This document shows, in pieces, positions 36,200 to 47,386 of a DNA stretch of 64,000 bases. The stretch comes from Macrotrachela quadricornifera. Taxonomy: Eukaryota > Rotifera > Eurotatoria > Philodinida > Philodinidae. Each line of letters begins with the position of its first letter. The stretch's first letter is position 1. The stretch spans positions 29,440-93,439 of the forward strand of contig JAJEKB010020803.1 in assembly GCA_022393335.1 (NCBI GenBank), given 5' to 3'. The position numbers and the translations under genes are program-made. The notes beneath the pieces were generated by a model, which saw nothing but the letters and a program-made list of their open reading frames with translations, was not told where the DNA came from and made no database searches.

Positions 36200-36744
36200 T
36201 TAATCGAGATCATTTAAGAATGCTAATGGTCCCATTATAACAGAAGATCTATTTCTTGCTTTAGCTCGTAACCAAAATGGATATACGAAACCTAAACAAT
36301 ATAAAACAGGAAAAATGAAGACGAAATATGGTCAAGAATTTGAAAAGAAATTGTACCATAAGACCCAACATAGAATAACTAATAGAGAACAAACAAGAAA
36401 CCATATTGGTCCCATGATTTTTAACGATTGAAAAGCATTCCTTTCACGTATATACAGATAAAGAGATACAACTTTTCCCGTTAAACTGTACAGATGAAAA
36501 CGATGACTAATTGCTCTCGCCATACAAGCTATAATAAGTGTACCAATGAGCGGGATAAGAGCAATGATATGAATGATATATAAAATAACCCGATGAATGA
36601 CAGATTGAGTTTCTAATAGTAATCGAAGTCGGTCAATAATAATTATTGACATTTGAGGAAATAAGATAATCATTCCATTTGATAAATACACATTTCAGCT
36701 AGATCCATATTGCCATAATGTTCTGTGAATCGATAATCTCTCAT
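36200..36744 (-). pseudogene. Multi-pass small membrane protein, frame broken twice, ~181 aa
   Basis: From ATG 36744 the reading MRDYRFTEHYGNMDLAE shifts frame near 36693 (a short A run). It continues through three hydrophobic segments (ILYIIHIIALIPLIGTLII; GPIWFLVCSLLVILCWVLW; and, after an in-frame TGA at 36332-36334, PYFVFIFPVLYCLGFVYPFWL). It ends ..PLAFLNDLD with TAA at 36200. Sequence past the TGA keeps strong membrane and basic-tail character, so the stop looks recent or erroneous. No family was recognised. Confidence 0.5.
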
Positions 36745-36783
36745 TTGCACTACATAATATATCGCTATGACTATGATCACGGT

Positions 36784-36860
36784 TAGAGTAGCGGTGGCAC
36801 CAGGAATTTTCATCTGGAGGAGGGGAGGAGGGGGCTCAGCCCCTCAACTCTCAAAAGGTA
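36784..36860. mobile_element. hAT-type terminal sequence
   Basis: TAGAGTAGCGGTGGCACCAGG followed by AATTTTC, a G-rich run (GGAGGGGAGGAGGGGGCTC) and CAGCCCCTCAAC is the usual look of hAT element ends that carry ZMYM1-like transposases. The matching coding remnant follows at 37058. The other end was not found. Confidence 0.5.
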
Positions 36861-37057
36861 TAGTGGACGTTTTTTCGAATGTTTTGTTCCATAAAGAATA
36901 TTATTTACTTCGTATAAGATATAAAGCATCCATACTTATACGAAGAGAAGTGAGCTACTTTTATTTAAAACGTCTAAAAATACAGTTTAACGTAACAAAA
37001 TTCTGCTGTTTTTGTAGTTGTTTGAGAATTTTATCTATTACTCATTCGTAATCTATA

Positions 37058-37390
37058 TCAAAAATCACGTTCAACAGCTAATACTGTCAAATCACTTAAA
37101 CGTTGATCACTCATTGAATTTCGAAGATAGTTCTTAATAATTTTCATCTTCGAAAACGATCTGTCACAAGTAACTTGAGAGATTGGCATTGTTATAGCAT
37201 TTTTAATCATTCGTAATGTTTGTGTGGAAATGCACTTAACAGTGGAATTATTTCATTTAAAAATTCAATAACATCATTGCTCGTTTTAGATTGAAGCATA
37301 GATCTGATAACAATAAATTCATTTTTTAATGCATTTGAAATCTGTACCAGTATGGTGACTAAGCTCATCTACATCATCGATATTCAGGAA
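37058..37390 (-). pseudogene. hAT transposase C-terminal fragment (ZMYM1-like dimerisation region)
   Basis: On the minus strand one frame reads MPISQVTCDRSFSKMKIIKNY, then LRNSMSDQRLSDLTVLAVERDF and TGA at 37058. This corresponds to the CERSFS..LKxIKxxLRSxMxxxRLxxLxxL motif of hAT-family C-terminal dimerisation domains. Upstream sequence to ~37390 has several stops and only scattered similarity. It is a dead fragment paired with the hAT-type terminus at 36784. Confidence 0.75.
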
Positions 37391-38939
37391 GTTTTTACTT
37401 TTCAGATAAACTGTAGAAATACTGGTGCACGATATCCTAGGATTGTTTTTATACAAGACAGATCTAATTAAGACACATCTTTTGTTACTAAATTATAAGA
37501 ATGAAAAACCTTGGGGAACCAAGTTAGCATGGATGACGCTGTAGGCGACCTTATCTAGTGATCACTGACTCAACTCCTAAAGTGATATAATATCTTTAGA
37601 AATCACACAAATAGAGTTCAAATATGTGCTCAGCTTAGAGAATTGAGTAGATGGAGTTAATTAAGAATGGATTTGGGATTGTATCTACCAAGATTATAGT
37701 CATAGGTAACCTCATGGATTTATGATAGATATATGATATACAGAGACATCAATATAAATAGTTATCGAGTTCGGATTTTTTCCATTTGATAACTCTTTTT
37801 AGTAGTAACAAAACCATGCATCTAGTACAGCCTAAAATGGCTAATCATCCGAGATATATTCTGATTTGATTCAAAACTAATATCATATTCGGAATCAGCG
37901 TTAAAAACTGAGTCGATTTATATATGTTGTAAATAACTCTGAGAAAAATTTTGTTTTTTGAAAAATTCCTGTAGCTCTCGTTAGGGATAGTCTGGTCAAT
38001 AATGACAATTTTTTCGATATCTCAGCTATTTCTTGATGGATCATTCTCATCTTGTTCTCTCAACCGAGATATTGATGAGAAAGTCGTGTGCACAAAATTC
38101 GAGCTCAATCGAATGTAATTGTGAAGAGTTATCGTGTAAACGATAAGCTCTAATTGCTTTCCCTCGTCTGTTAGGCGCGCCACTTATGCCTGAGAAGAAT
38201 AAATGAAAATGGATCTTTAGCAGTATCCTACAGAAAATTAGATTTTTCTCGATTTCAATCTCATATTCAGAATCAGCATAAAACTCCGTCTATAATGATT
38301 ACCAATTTAACAGATTTTGAAAAACAAAATTTTTTTCGACATCTCTGCGGTCTTCTACAGGTGTCCAATGAATCGTAAAAAATCAAAGTTGTGTTTTTTT
38401 GAAGAAAAAATACTTTACTTTACTCAGAATTTAATGATGACTCTAAATCTGTAATTTTTTTCGAAAAATATTCGCGACGGAAAACTAGACTTGCTTCAAC
38501 TTATCTGTTGATTTGAAATTGATATTACTCGTTGAATGTTCTCCTTATATAGGGTAAATGAGAAAACCAAAACAAAAAGTCTGAATGCATCCGTACCACA
38601 TTACAAGAGAAAAAGTGAACGAATTCGTACTATATACAACAGAAGAGAACAAAAGAAATTACTTCATCTCTTTTTATCGTCAATTGACTCATATGAATCA
38701 TCGATATTGACACAGAAAAATTATTCATTTTACCTTCAACTAATATACTATTTCTATAGTTATATACAGTACATAGGATAGTTTTATTCCATCACAATTT
38801 AAACATCTATGTTTGTATATCTCCATTAAAAATTATTTTTAATAAAATATACAAAAATCACAGTTGAAGTCATCTTTAAAACTATTTATATAATAAAATA
38901 TTCTGTCATCGTATAATTCTTAAGTATACACATTAAGTA
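37391..38939. other. Gene-free stretch
   Basis: Two stretches (about 37888 and 38260) share TCATATTC(G/A)GAATCAGC, a word also found at 54848 in a foldback, so diverged repeat copies may be present. A frame at 38536-38781 lacks support. Confidence 0.4.
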
Positions 38940-40555
38940 TTAATATTGATAAAAGAGAAGAACGATATTATCAATATCACCATCATTATAAGATGGATTT
39001 ACACAAGTAATCGTAACTGTTACTAAAAAAGAACGAGCTCCAACTGGTACAAAACCATTTGTTTGTCGAAATAGTAATGAACTTTGACTTCCACGATGTG
39101 CAGCCAAAACTGGTCCAAGTGTAATACTATTACCCACTTTTTGATTAGTTTGATTGGTAAATGTCAATGAAACTCTAGCGTTGTCATTTTGACTTTGCCA
39201 ACCACCCATCCATGCCGAAAAATTAAACCAAACTGTTTGATTATCAATAAGAAATGGATCAACTGAACTTGTCAAATTAGCTGTTTGCCACATTGAAGTA
39301 ACTGTCGATACTTGACCATAAAAATAACATTGTCCACGATCACTGAAAGAGAATACTTTAAATAAAAAAAATATTTGGAAATGTTATCTTTACCTAGGTC
39401 CAGGATCGGTAAACTTTAAATCACCATTCGTCATGTTGTAATATACTTGTGTAATTGATCCATTATATTGCCAACCTGTTGGATGTACAATCATACTGAC
39501 ATTTGATGCACATGATCCAGTTTCTCCATCACCATTTACTATCCAATTAGCATTAGATGCTAAAGAAAAAACATAGGTATATTTCAAATAATCCTTCTAA
39601 AAATTGCATCGTTTAGATAGAAATCAATTAGTGATGTTCTACATGGAATAAGGATGATGCCATATTTTTCTTGAAAGTTAGATTACCTGATGTCAAAATC
39701 ATGCTTGTTGTATTTTGAATAGTTGCTGTGGTTAATGTAATTGTAGTTGTAGAAGAAGTTACAGAAGTCGTTGTCATGATAATAATGGTTGTAGTGGTAT
39801 CAGTAGTTAATGTAGCTATCAAAACAGTATTTAAAGCTAAAGATATTCTTGTCACAATTCAGAAAATTATTTCAACTTTTTATGAATATGAACAAGCATT
39901 TACATCGAATTTGATGTTTTCAAAATAGGATTATCTCTAATTATGAAACTAAGTTTTTTTTAATCTCTACTACTATCATCTATTATCTGTATATATAATG
40001 TACAATGTATGTCGAATGAAGCTGTTGTAATCTCTGTAGTTTTTACCAGATGAAAGATTGTAAGTCAAAGAAAAATTCTATATTTCTTCTAATAATAAAG
40101 ATTTACTTTTAGAAGACGGCAAAGTAAGAATTATCGCAATGGCGACAATCATTCCGATAAGAAACAGAATCATGCATATCAAACAGAAACAACACGATTT
40201 ATTACATGGAAATATTCCACACCTAAATGAATAGAAAATACATTTGGTAAAACGAATTTTGCAAAATTACACCTTTGTTGAGGATGTTCCCCTTTCTCTT
40301 CACACGTTTCAATTGATTGACTGTTTGACATAGTGGATGAATTCCACTAGAAAAAATAAATTATAATCTCCAAATGGTTTTTTAAATCAAAAATAGATTC
40401 TATCTCAAAAAACAATGAACATATTTTCATTTATAGTTGATTTTTTTGTAGAATATGTCAACACTCACCTGTAGACTATCATGAGCTACTTGATTATTAC
40501 GTTTACATGATAATGATTGAATACTAACGAAGTAACGTTTCATATTGGTGAACAT
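38940..40555 (-). CDS. Type II membrane protein with Thr-rich stalk and bacterial-like extracellular domain, ~331 aa
   Basis: Six exons join in phase: 40555-40469, 40346-40273, 40222-40107, 39836-39687, 39559-39394 and 39342-38940. A cytoplasmic head with basic residues is followed by a Cys-rich membrane segment (CCFCLICMILFLIGMIVAIA). A ~50-residue stalk is made largely of threonine (likely O-glycosylated). Then comes a ~190-residue domain with NGDGETGSC, WMGGWQSQNDNARVSLTF, RGSQSSLLFR, VPVGARSFLVTVT and a closing YNDGDIDNIVL. That last order of motifs is one I know from secreted bacterial jelly-roll/carbohydrate-binding-like domains. A role in surface binding is inference. The stop is TAA at 38940. 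Confidence 0.85.
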
Positions 40556-41406
40556 CAAATATACCTTAACAATGTGATATAGTGATAGTCAATTAAAACT
40601 ATAAGTAGAAATACTTACTATGTTCATTGTCAAAATTTTCAATACAGTTTTAACAATTTACTGTTTCAATTTCATTGATTAGTTGTGTTTTGTTAATATG
40701 AATAAATTCTACCATTATTAATGTTTCGTACTCTTATTATTGACTAAAAATGCATCTTTAATCTCGTTGACAAACATTTTTCGTTTACTTATTTTTATTA
40801 ATAGAGCAAAAAGAAAAAAGAATACAACGAAGCATAATTTAAAATGAAACCAATGAAATGACATTAATATACGAATGTGATGTGTAACAGTATAAGTAGG
40901 AAAGAAATAAACAAATCAGTTATTTTGTAGAATTTTATTTTTTAATTGCTTTTTTTTTGAGAGAGAGAGAAAGCATGTAAGATGACTAGCGGTATTGCGA
41001 CGGTTGCCAGTTAATAGGAGTCATTCGATTGAACCATGTTTTTCCGTAAAATGTTATCTTAAAATGAAAAATTTCTAAATTGTCTGGTCTTTAAAATTAA
41101 ATACATTAAAAACATTATTTTTCTCGACGATACAGTGAAGCAACTTATCTATTGAAGATATCTAGGCAATAAAAATTATGAAAATAACGCGTTCCAATTC
41201 GTGAAAATCGCACATTTTAACCCGTTAGCAATGTGTTGAAACCTTTAAACCAGTTTTTAGTCGTTTTAAATTCAAACTTCTGATAACTGGTAAAAATATA
41301 CAGAATTACAGTGCTATTTTCGTTAGATTTTCCGATGCCTTTTTACGATTTGTAACGCACTTCTATACGATTAGTTTTGATTTTCAGTGAATTCTATAGC
41401 AAGAAG
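40556..41406. other. Gene-free stretch
   Basis: Presumed promoter region of the minus-strand gene ending at 40555, plus AT-rich sequence. It includes a short GA microsatellite near 40963. Confidence 0.4.
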
Positions 41407-41679
41407 AGACAGTTGGTTAGCTAAAAATTACTTTAGAGTTAGATATGGTTATTTTCTTGCTCGTTTGATCCTATGCCGATTCTATCCCATAAATGTATCA
41501 TTTCACCATTATTTCCTATCAATTCATTTCAAACCAAACTATGTGGGATTTATTTTGGAATAAATTGACAGAAAATAATGGTGAACTGATACATTTATGG
41601 ATAGAATCGGAATAGGATCAAAGGAGCAAGAAAATAACCATATCTAACTCTCAAGTCATTTTCAGCTAATTAACTGTCT
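41407..41679. repeat. Foldback, ~117-bp arms
   Basis: AGACAGTTGGTTAGCT at the left pairs with AGCTAATTAACTGTCT at the right. The arms stay complementary inward through GATATGGTTATTTTCTTGCTC and the CATAAATGTATCA block, with a ~40-bp loop. A few mismatches are present. No coding. Confidence 0.85.
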
Positions 41680-41898
41680 TCACATCTCGTATTTTTCCTT
41701 TCCCTATCTTCTCTAGCTCTTTATTTGAGAATAACGAATAAAATATTGAACTATTTTGTTCGCTATTCCTCGTTGCAGATTATCAATTCCTACGAAAAAT
41801 ATTTGAAAGAATTCTTGTTTGAGGAAATATTGTATAAAAAATGTGCCAATTCTTTTGCAAATTTATGAAAATTGTATAACTTGAGATTTTATAATAAC

Positions 41899-42079
41899 TT
41901 TTAAAGAAAATAATGTAAATAATGTAGTTTTTATGACTAGTACATATTTTTTTGTAACACCTAGTTATCATGTCTTGTTTTTGGTTGAAAATGATCGTAT
42001 AAGATCGAAAATTTCCATATTTTCTTAAAAATATATACTAGTCATAAAAACTACATTATTTACATTATTTTCTTTAAAA
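41899..42079. repeat. Short foldback, ~45-bp arms
   Basis: TTTTAAAGAAAATAATGTAA continuing through AATGTAGTTTTTATGACTAGTA at the left is the exact reverse complement of the right arm at 42037-42079, around a ~90-bp loop. It lies 220 bp from another foldback. Confidence 0.8.
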
Positions 42080-42878
42080 TTTTGCAAATTTGCCAACATA
42101 CTATTTAGAGAAGAAATTCAAAAAAAAAGATTGAGGGAATCCAACATTTTCCAGATGAAAAAGTCAAAAATGTTGGAGTATCCATGATGAACAAATTCCA
42201 CTATGTCCATAAAAACGAGATATTTGCATTAATATCTCTTGTAGAAGTAAATAAATAAAATATGAATTTATACTGTTGTATAGTACTCGTCGCGGACTAT
42301 CCAGCAGTATATAAAATAATTCAAAGAGCACATGAGGGGTGAGGGGGTGTGGGTGAAACAATGTTTCCAAGTTTTTTTGCAAACGGCTGTACACCCACAT
42401 CTGCATCTGCTCTCAATATCATGACTCTTATCTTCATTTACCACTGGAAACTTTCAACTTTCTATCTCTATAAAGAAACGAAATTACACAATAAGAATAT
42501 TTTTATCTTGTTCTTTATAATCATATTCACTTCTCTTATTCATGTGCATTTTGTTATCTGTAAAATATCAGCATACGCCATTGTTAAAAAGAAAACAAAA
42601 TATTCTTTTCTTCATCTGGTTGGACTTTGAACATTATTTTCTTCTTATGTTATTAGGTATTTTTCTCTATTATTGTCGTTTCTTTCTTAGTTCTTCGAGC
42701 TTTTTTCTAATTTCTTCACTATATTTTTTGCAAAATCTTCAAAAATAAAGTAGAAGTCTATTTTCGATCTGATAGATTGATCATTCCTTTAATACTACGA
42801 AATATTATTGATAAACTTTTTCCTTTGATCACGATTTTCTAACGTAGGGACAATTTAAAAAACTTTGACTTGTAATCT
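42080..42878. other. Gene-free stretch upstream of the P-loop/RING gene
   Basis: A GGTGAGGGGGTGTGGGTG patch lies near 42338-42356. Frames of 68-93 codons here are hydrophobic by composition and have no support. Confidence 0.4.
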
Positions 42879-45068
42879 ATGGCTGTTGCTACTGCGACTC
42901 CCGAATTATTCGTACCGTCAACTCCAAACACAGAACCGGATTATATTTCACCAGATATAAATGCAGAAATAGAAGCTCAATCATACGCCGAACAAAAGAA
43001 TGAAATTATAGCTCTCAATGAAGTAGATGGCAAATGGAAATTAGATGTCGGTGACGCTTTTCAGAGGCAATGGCAGGAAATTATAGATGCATTAAAGATT
43101 CCCATTGATGATGACGATGAGAATGATCGAAGTTCAAATGATGATGACACCTTATCATTAGACGATTCTATTCGACTTCAAGACGACAAAGTCTTTGTTA
43201 TTAGTCTTTTAGGCAATACATCGAGTGGCAAAAGTTTTATCGCACGACATTTATTCATCGATTCGCAAAACAACAATGCGATTAATGGTCCAGTGAGCAT
43301 CGACGAGGCTGACAAAAAGGGTGCTACAACAGCCAATGTCAACTGCTATGTGTCTCAATGTGTAGCGAATAGTAAAACTCTGGTCTTAGATTACGAAGGA
43401 GAAAAAGGATCGGCATTTCCATTATTTCTTTACGCACGAAGAGGTTGGGCACATTTGACAGGATCAGCGGAAAAGGCTAAACAACGACGACAAGCTGTTA
43501 CCGATTACTTTCCAAAACTCGCTTACATTCTAAGTGATGTGATTATATTATTGGGTAATGATGACTTTGCTTCCACTGATTATCTTACTCGTTGTCACGA
43601 GTTTGCTCTGAAAGCAAATGACGGCGTCAGTCAAATATCACATCGACCATTACTTATTATAATACAAAACAAATCTTCTCTGTCTCAATCGGTTTCATCG
43701 GATATCGTTACTCAAAAATTTTTTCAGATTCATGGACAAGAAGCACAAAAGTTAAAGCTTTATTTTTCAGATATTAAGTGTTACTGTTTACCTCATACCG
43801 AACAACTACAACGTACTAAAAATGGTATTTTGGATGGGCGTGAAATTTTTGATGTACAAATGACTGATTTGAAGGCACTATTTACGTCCGTGCGCGAGCA
43901 TATTTCAGAAAGAATAATTACTCATGCTCAATGGCTATATTTACTGCATCGTGTTCTTGAAACCGTGCAAAGTGGTCGCACCGTTTCACTACATATCCTT
44001 TTAAGTGAAATTATCGATCATAACGATGATCACGCAATCCAAACGGCTACACGCTTTTTTCTCTTACGTTATAATCAGTATTCTATCCATTCGCCAAAAT
44101 GCTATGCTAATTCTTACAGTTTCGCCGTCAAAATTTTAGCTCACTGTCTCGCCGTAAAAGCTTATGGTCAACGTGAACTTATGTCAGAACGAGTTATTCA
44201 TGAACAGTGTGTAAATGCATTAGAATTATTATCTAACAAGTTAGATCAATTTCGACCATGCGAGGCACTGTATACTGGGAAAGGTCGCTCTTCCATGAAC
44301 AAGGACAATGAACACCCCGTATACTGTTACCAACATAAAGGTGCGCACGAAGGCGGTCATCGGACGTGCGAATCAGTGTACGGTTTGAGCATATGGAAAG
44401 AATTATTGGGCACACCGTCCACCGACATTTGGCCTGGAAATTTTGTATCATCTCTTGATAATAAAAAAAATAACAGCGTCCTATCGGAAAATGCAGCGAA
44501 TGATTTGGTACGCATAGTTAGAGAACTTATGAACATCTTTCATCAAGATACAACGGCTATCTATTCGAGATTTACTGATCTGTTTTGTAATTGCCATCAC
44601 GATGATGTACGTGAAATTTTTCGTAGAATTTGTTTTTGTGCACCCTCGGCACAAAAATATCCGATATTGAGACAAAAATCCCCGGTATTGAGACAGCAAT
44701 CTACAGCATTGGAACATAAACTCAAGCCTAGATCTGGACCAATAACCAGCATGAGAAACTTCTTTAACCGTATCTTTGAAAGTCGCTATAGTGAATGTAT
44801 ATGTCAAAAATGTTACCAAGAGCTTGATGATGCTTTGATCACAATTCATCTTGATCTACATGCCCAGTATACTACTTCTACTTTTCAATCAATTGGAGAG
44901 CAGTCCGAATGCGTGATTTGTTTCTGTCCAGAACGTGATTTTCTGTTTATTCCCTGTGGTCATCGTGGGTTTTGCGGTGCGTGTGCCCATATGTTGCTTA
45001 GTCAGACGAGTCAGTGTCCAATATGTAGGACTTCAATCACGGATAAACAACGTGTGCATGATGTCTGA
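42879..45068 (+). CDS. P-loop GTPase-like protein with C-terminal RING finger, 729 aa
   Basis: This is a single exon from ATG 42879 to TGA 45068. An acidic N-terminal part (residues 76-100 rich in D) precedes VFVISLLGNTSSGKS. That is a Walker A motif at residues 112-119. Thr150/151 stand in a switch-I-like place, and LVLDYEGEKGS gives a DxxG-type Walker B at 171-174, as in large GTPases of the GBP/dynamin sort. A Cys/His-rich stretch occurs near residues 470-500. The last 54 residues form a C3HC4 RING: Cys678, 681, 693, His695, Cys699, 702, 713, 716, of the IAP/MULAN style. A nucleotide-controlled E3 ubiquitin ligase is the natural inference, perhaps in innate defence. No clear N/TKxD specificity motif is seen. 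Confidence 0.85.
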   Translation: MAVATATPELFVPSTPNTEPDYISPDINAEIEAQSYAEQKNEIIALNEVDGKWKLDVGDAFQRQWQEIIDALKIPIDDDDENDRSSNDDDTLSLDDSIRLQDDKVFVISLLGNTSSGKSFIARHLFIDSQNNNAINGPVSIDEADKKGATTANVNCYVSQCVANSKTLVLDYEGEKGSAFPLFLYARRGWAHLTGSAEKAKQRRQAVTDYFPKLAYILSDVIILLGNDDFASTDYLTRCHEFALKANDGVSQISHRPLLIIIQNKSSLSQSVSSDIVTQKFFQIHGQEAQKLKLYFSDIKCYCLPHTEQLQRTKNGILDGREIFDVQMTDLKALFTSVREHISERIITHAQWLYLLHRVLETVQSGRTVSLHILLSEIIDHNDDHAIQTATRFFLLRYNQYSIHSPKCYANSYSFAVKILAHCLAVKAYGQRELMSERVIHEQCVNALELLSNKLDQFRPCEALYTGKGRSSMNKDNEHPVYCYQHKGAHEGGHRTCESVYGLSIWKELLGTPSTDIWPGNFVSSLDNKKNNSVLSENAANDLVRIVRELMNIFHQDTTAIYSRFTDLFCNCHHDDVREIFRRICFCAPSAQKYPILRQKSPVLRQQSTALEHKLKPRSGPITSMRNFFNRIFESRYSECICQKCYQELDDALITIHLDLHAQYTTSTFQSIGEQSECVICFCPERDFLFIPCGHRGFCGACAHMLLSQTSQCPICRTSITDKQRVHDV

Positions 45069-45778
45069 CATTTTTTCTCTATTCTTGTTTCACTATGTTT
45101 TTAAATGTATGTATTCAAGATTTTTTTTTGCCAAAATACTGACAAAGATAACAAATGATCATAGTGTTATTTGTAACACTGACATCAAAAGAGATCAAAC
45201 AATATAGATAAAAAGTGAATGTATGTCAACTGAGTTCATCTGATTTCGACTTTAATTTTTACTGTACTTAAAAGTTTTGATATTTCTTAATGTTTTTTTA
45301 AAACTATAAATTTTCTTTTAGTTAACAGGTATCGCTAATGTTTAATCATAGAAAATCTATTTAGTTTATTGATAAATTAGTGAAAGACACAGAGACATAA
45401 TCAGAAGAAGGAACCCATGTGTACAACTGCGTCACAATTACGGATCACACTGCGATCGCAGTTACGTCGCATCTGCGATAAAAAGATCGTACTTGTAAGA
45501 AACTACACTCCATCAATCTCAGCATGTTCTATGCTCATCGATCATTATCTTTATCATTGTTAATCAGTCATTAATAGAGATGAGTCATTGACTTTCAGTG
45601 CTAACCAGCGATGGATTATGAGTCAGTAACTAATTAATCATTGATTAACTGACTGATTATTAATTATTTAATCATGTATTTACTAAATAAATTAATAAAT
45701 TAAGGGCCTCCCCACCCTCAGAAACGAACTTTGTTATTTTCTCTTCCCATTTCAATGAAAATTTCAGAGAATGTTAGT
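45069..45778. other. Gene-free stretch
   Basis: AT-rich sequence. It includes a TTAATCA/TGATTAA-rich block at 45610-45690 that can fold on itself. No coding evidence. Confidence 0.4.
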
Positions 45779-46449
45779 CTTACGAGGGAACATCTTTAGG
45801 TATTCAAACCGTTTAGACTCCATCTTTTGGCGATACATACTTCTCAATGAGATATAAAATGCCCCCAAAAGGATTCATGTCCTAGCACCTTTATTCTCGA
45901 GATATTAAATTTTCAATATATAGATAAAAAGAGAGAATGAAATGAGAAATGGTTGTTTTTTAAGTAGAATAGAGTATTAGGATGAAAAACTTTTTAAGTT
46001 TCGCGCACTACTCCTGCAACTAGTTCGGAATAAAGAGTTAGATCGCAACTTATCAGTAACACCTCTACTCGTTGTTCATCGACCCATAGAGCATTCAAAA
46101 TTCTTCACTATATATTTGATATAATTATAAACTATAAAAAAAAAGACCACACGAAAGAAAATAAGTGTTATTGATAAGGTGTGATCTAACTCTTTATTCC
46201 GAACTAGTCGCAGGAGTAGTGCGCGAAACTTAAAAAGTTTTTCATCCTAATATTCTATTCTACTTCAAAAACAACAATTTCTCATTTCATTCTCTCTTTT
46301 CCTCTATATATTGAAAATTTAATATCTCGAGAATAAAGGAGCTAGGGCACGAATTCTTTCGTGGATATATTATATCTCATTGAGAAGTATGTATCGTCAA
46401 AAGATGAGGTTTAAACAGTTTCAATACCTAAATATGTTCCCTCGTTAGC
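45779..46449. repeat. Foldback, ~285-bp arms
   Basis: The left arm (45779-~46062) and right arm (~46165-46449) are complementary through TACGAGGGAACAT / ATGTTCCCTCGTTA at the outside and GTGCGCGAAACTTAAAAAG near the middle. They run to GATCGCAACTTATC / GATAAGGTGTGATC at the loop. Differences are scattered point changes. No coding. Confidence 0.9.
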
Positions 46450-47119
46450 AAAAATAGATTACGGTTAAAATGTTACCTCCAAATTTCAAAGAAATGCACG
46501 AGCTCTAGTCAATTCAGTACCTCTTACGCAGACAAGGATTTCACAATGGGGTTACTATCTAATCATGCAGGGGTGGTTTTTAGATTGTAGAGCACCCCTA
46601 GGGCTAGGGTTTCACAGGCTCCGATTTATGAATTTTACTTTATTTGATTTTTAAAAAACATTTTTCGAAAAATTGTTAAATTCAAAGCGCTCATAAATAT
46701 GGAGTATCTAAGCTTTTTATGTCATCAAAAGAGAAATTCAAAAGTCAGAACCTGTTAAGTGCTACCCCTAACTGTCCTCTATACGACAAAAGAAATTATC
46801 CCTTTTCTTTTAAATCAGTATTAAGAAATCCTTGCTTGCGGAAACGAAAAACTCAAAAAAATTGATTTTGAGAAAAATGAAAAGGAAACTCGAAAATTAC
46901 TCGAAAAGCATGATAGCGGGTCCAAATCTGTTTGTTTTTCGAAAAATCATAAATATTAGCTGCTTATCTCTCGGTGATTAATAAGCATGCACTTGAAGTT
47001 ATTGAGTGCTTCTAATCAACTTTAGGCTTGAGTTACACTTCTTTAATGAAACTTTATGAAGTTTCACTAATAATATTGATATAGGTAATCAGTAAATAGC
47101 TAATCAATCTTTATTTAAG
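46450..47119. other. Gene-free stretch
   Basis: No coding frame or clear repeat. A short GC-richer patch (GAGCACCCCTAGGGCTAGGG) lies near 46590. Confidence 0.4.
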
Positions 47120-47270
47120 CAAAAGTGACCTCAAATTCGGACTCCTCGTCCTCGATTACCCTTCGGTCAAGTTTTATGCAAAAAATATGATATTTCTTTG
47201 ACTCTGCGGGCATACAAGCAATCAATCAAACAATTTATGTTTGCAAGGCTCTTGTCTACGAGAAAAAGAA
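47120..47270 (+). mobile_element. Solo Helentron-like 3' terminus
   Basis: CTCAAATTCGGACTCCTCG, then GATTACCCTTCGGTCAA, a CTCTGCGGGCATAC(AAGC/AATC) segment, AACAATTTATG and CTTGTCTACGAGAAAAAGAA match the right half of the family. The left half is absent. Confidence 0.65.
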
Positions 47271-47386
47271 TATGAAATTAGTGCTTTATTTTCAAATATT
47301 TAAAGAATATTCGAGATTGATAACTATATATTGATGAATAGTATTCTTGTTTATATTAATAAAAATAAATGTTTATTAATCAAACT

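Noticed and set aside
36767..37051. 94-codon plus frame crossing a G-rich run
   Set aside because: It covers a hAT-type terminus and runs against the transposase remnant on the other strand.
38536..38781. 81-codon plus frame rich in K/R/Y
   Set aside because: No family resemblance, isolated, and AT-driven.
44233..44849. Minus frames opposite the P-loop/RING gene
   Set aside because: Antisense shadows of a single coherent 729-codon frame.
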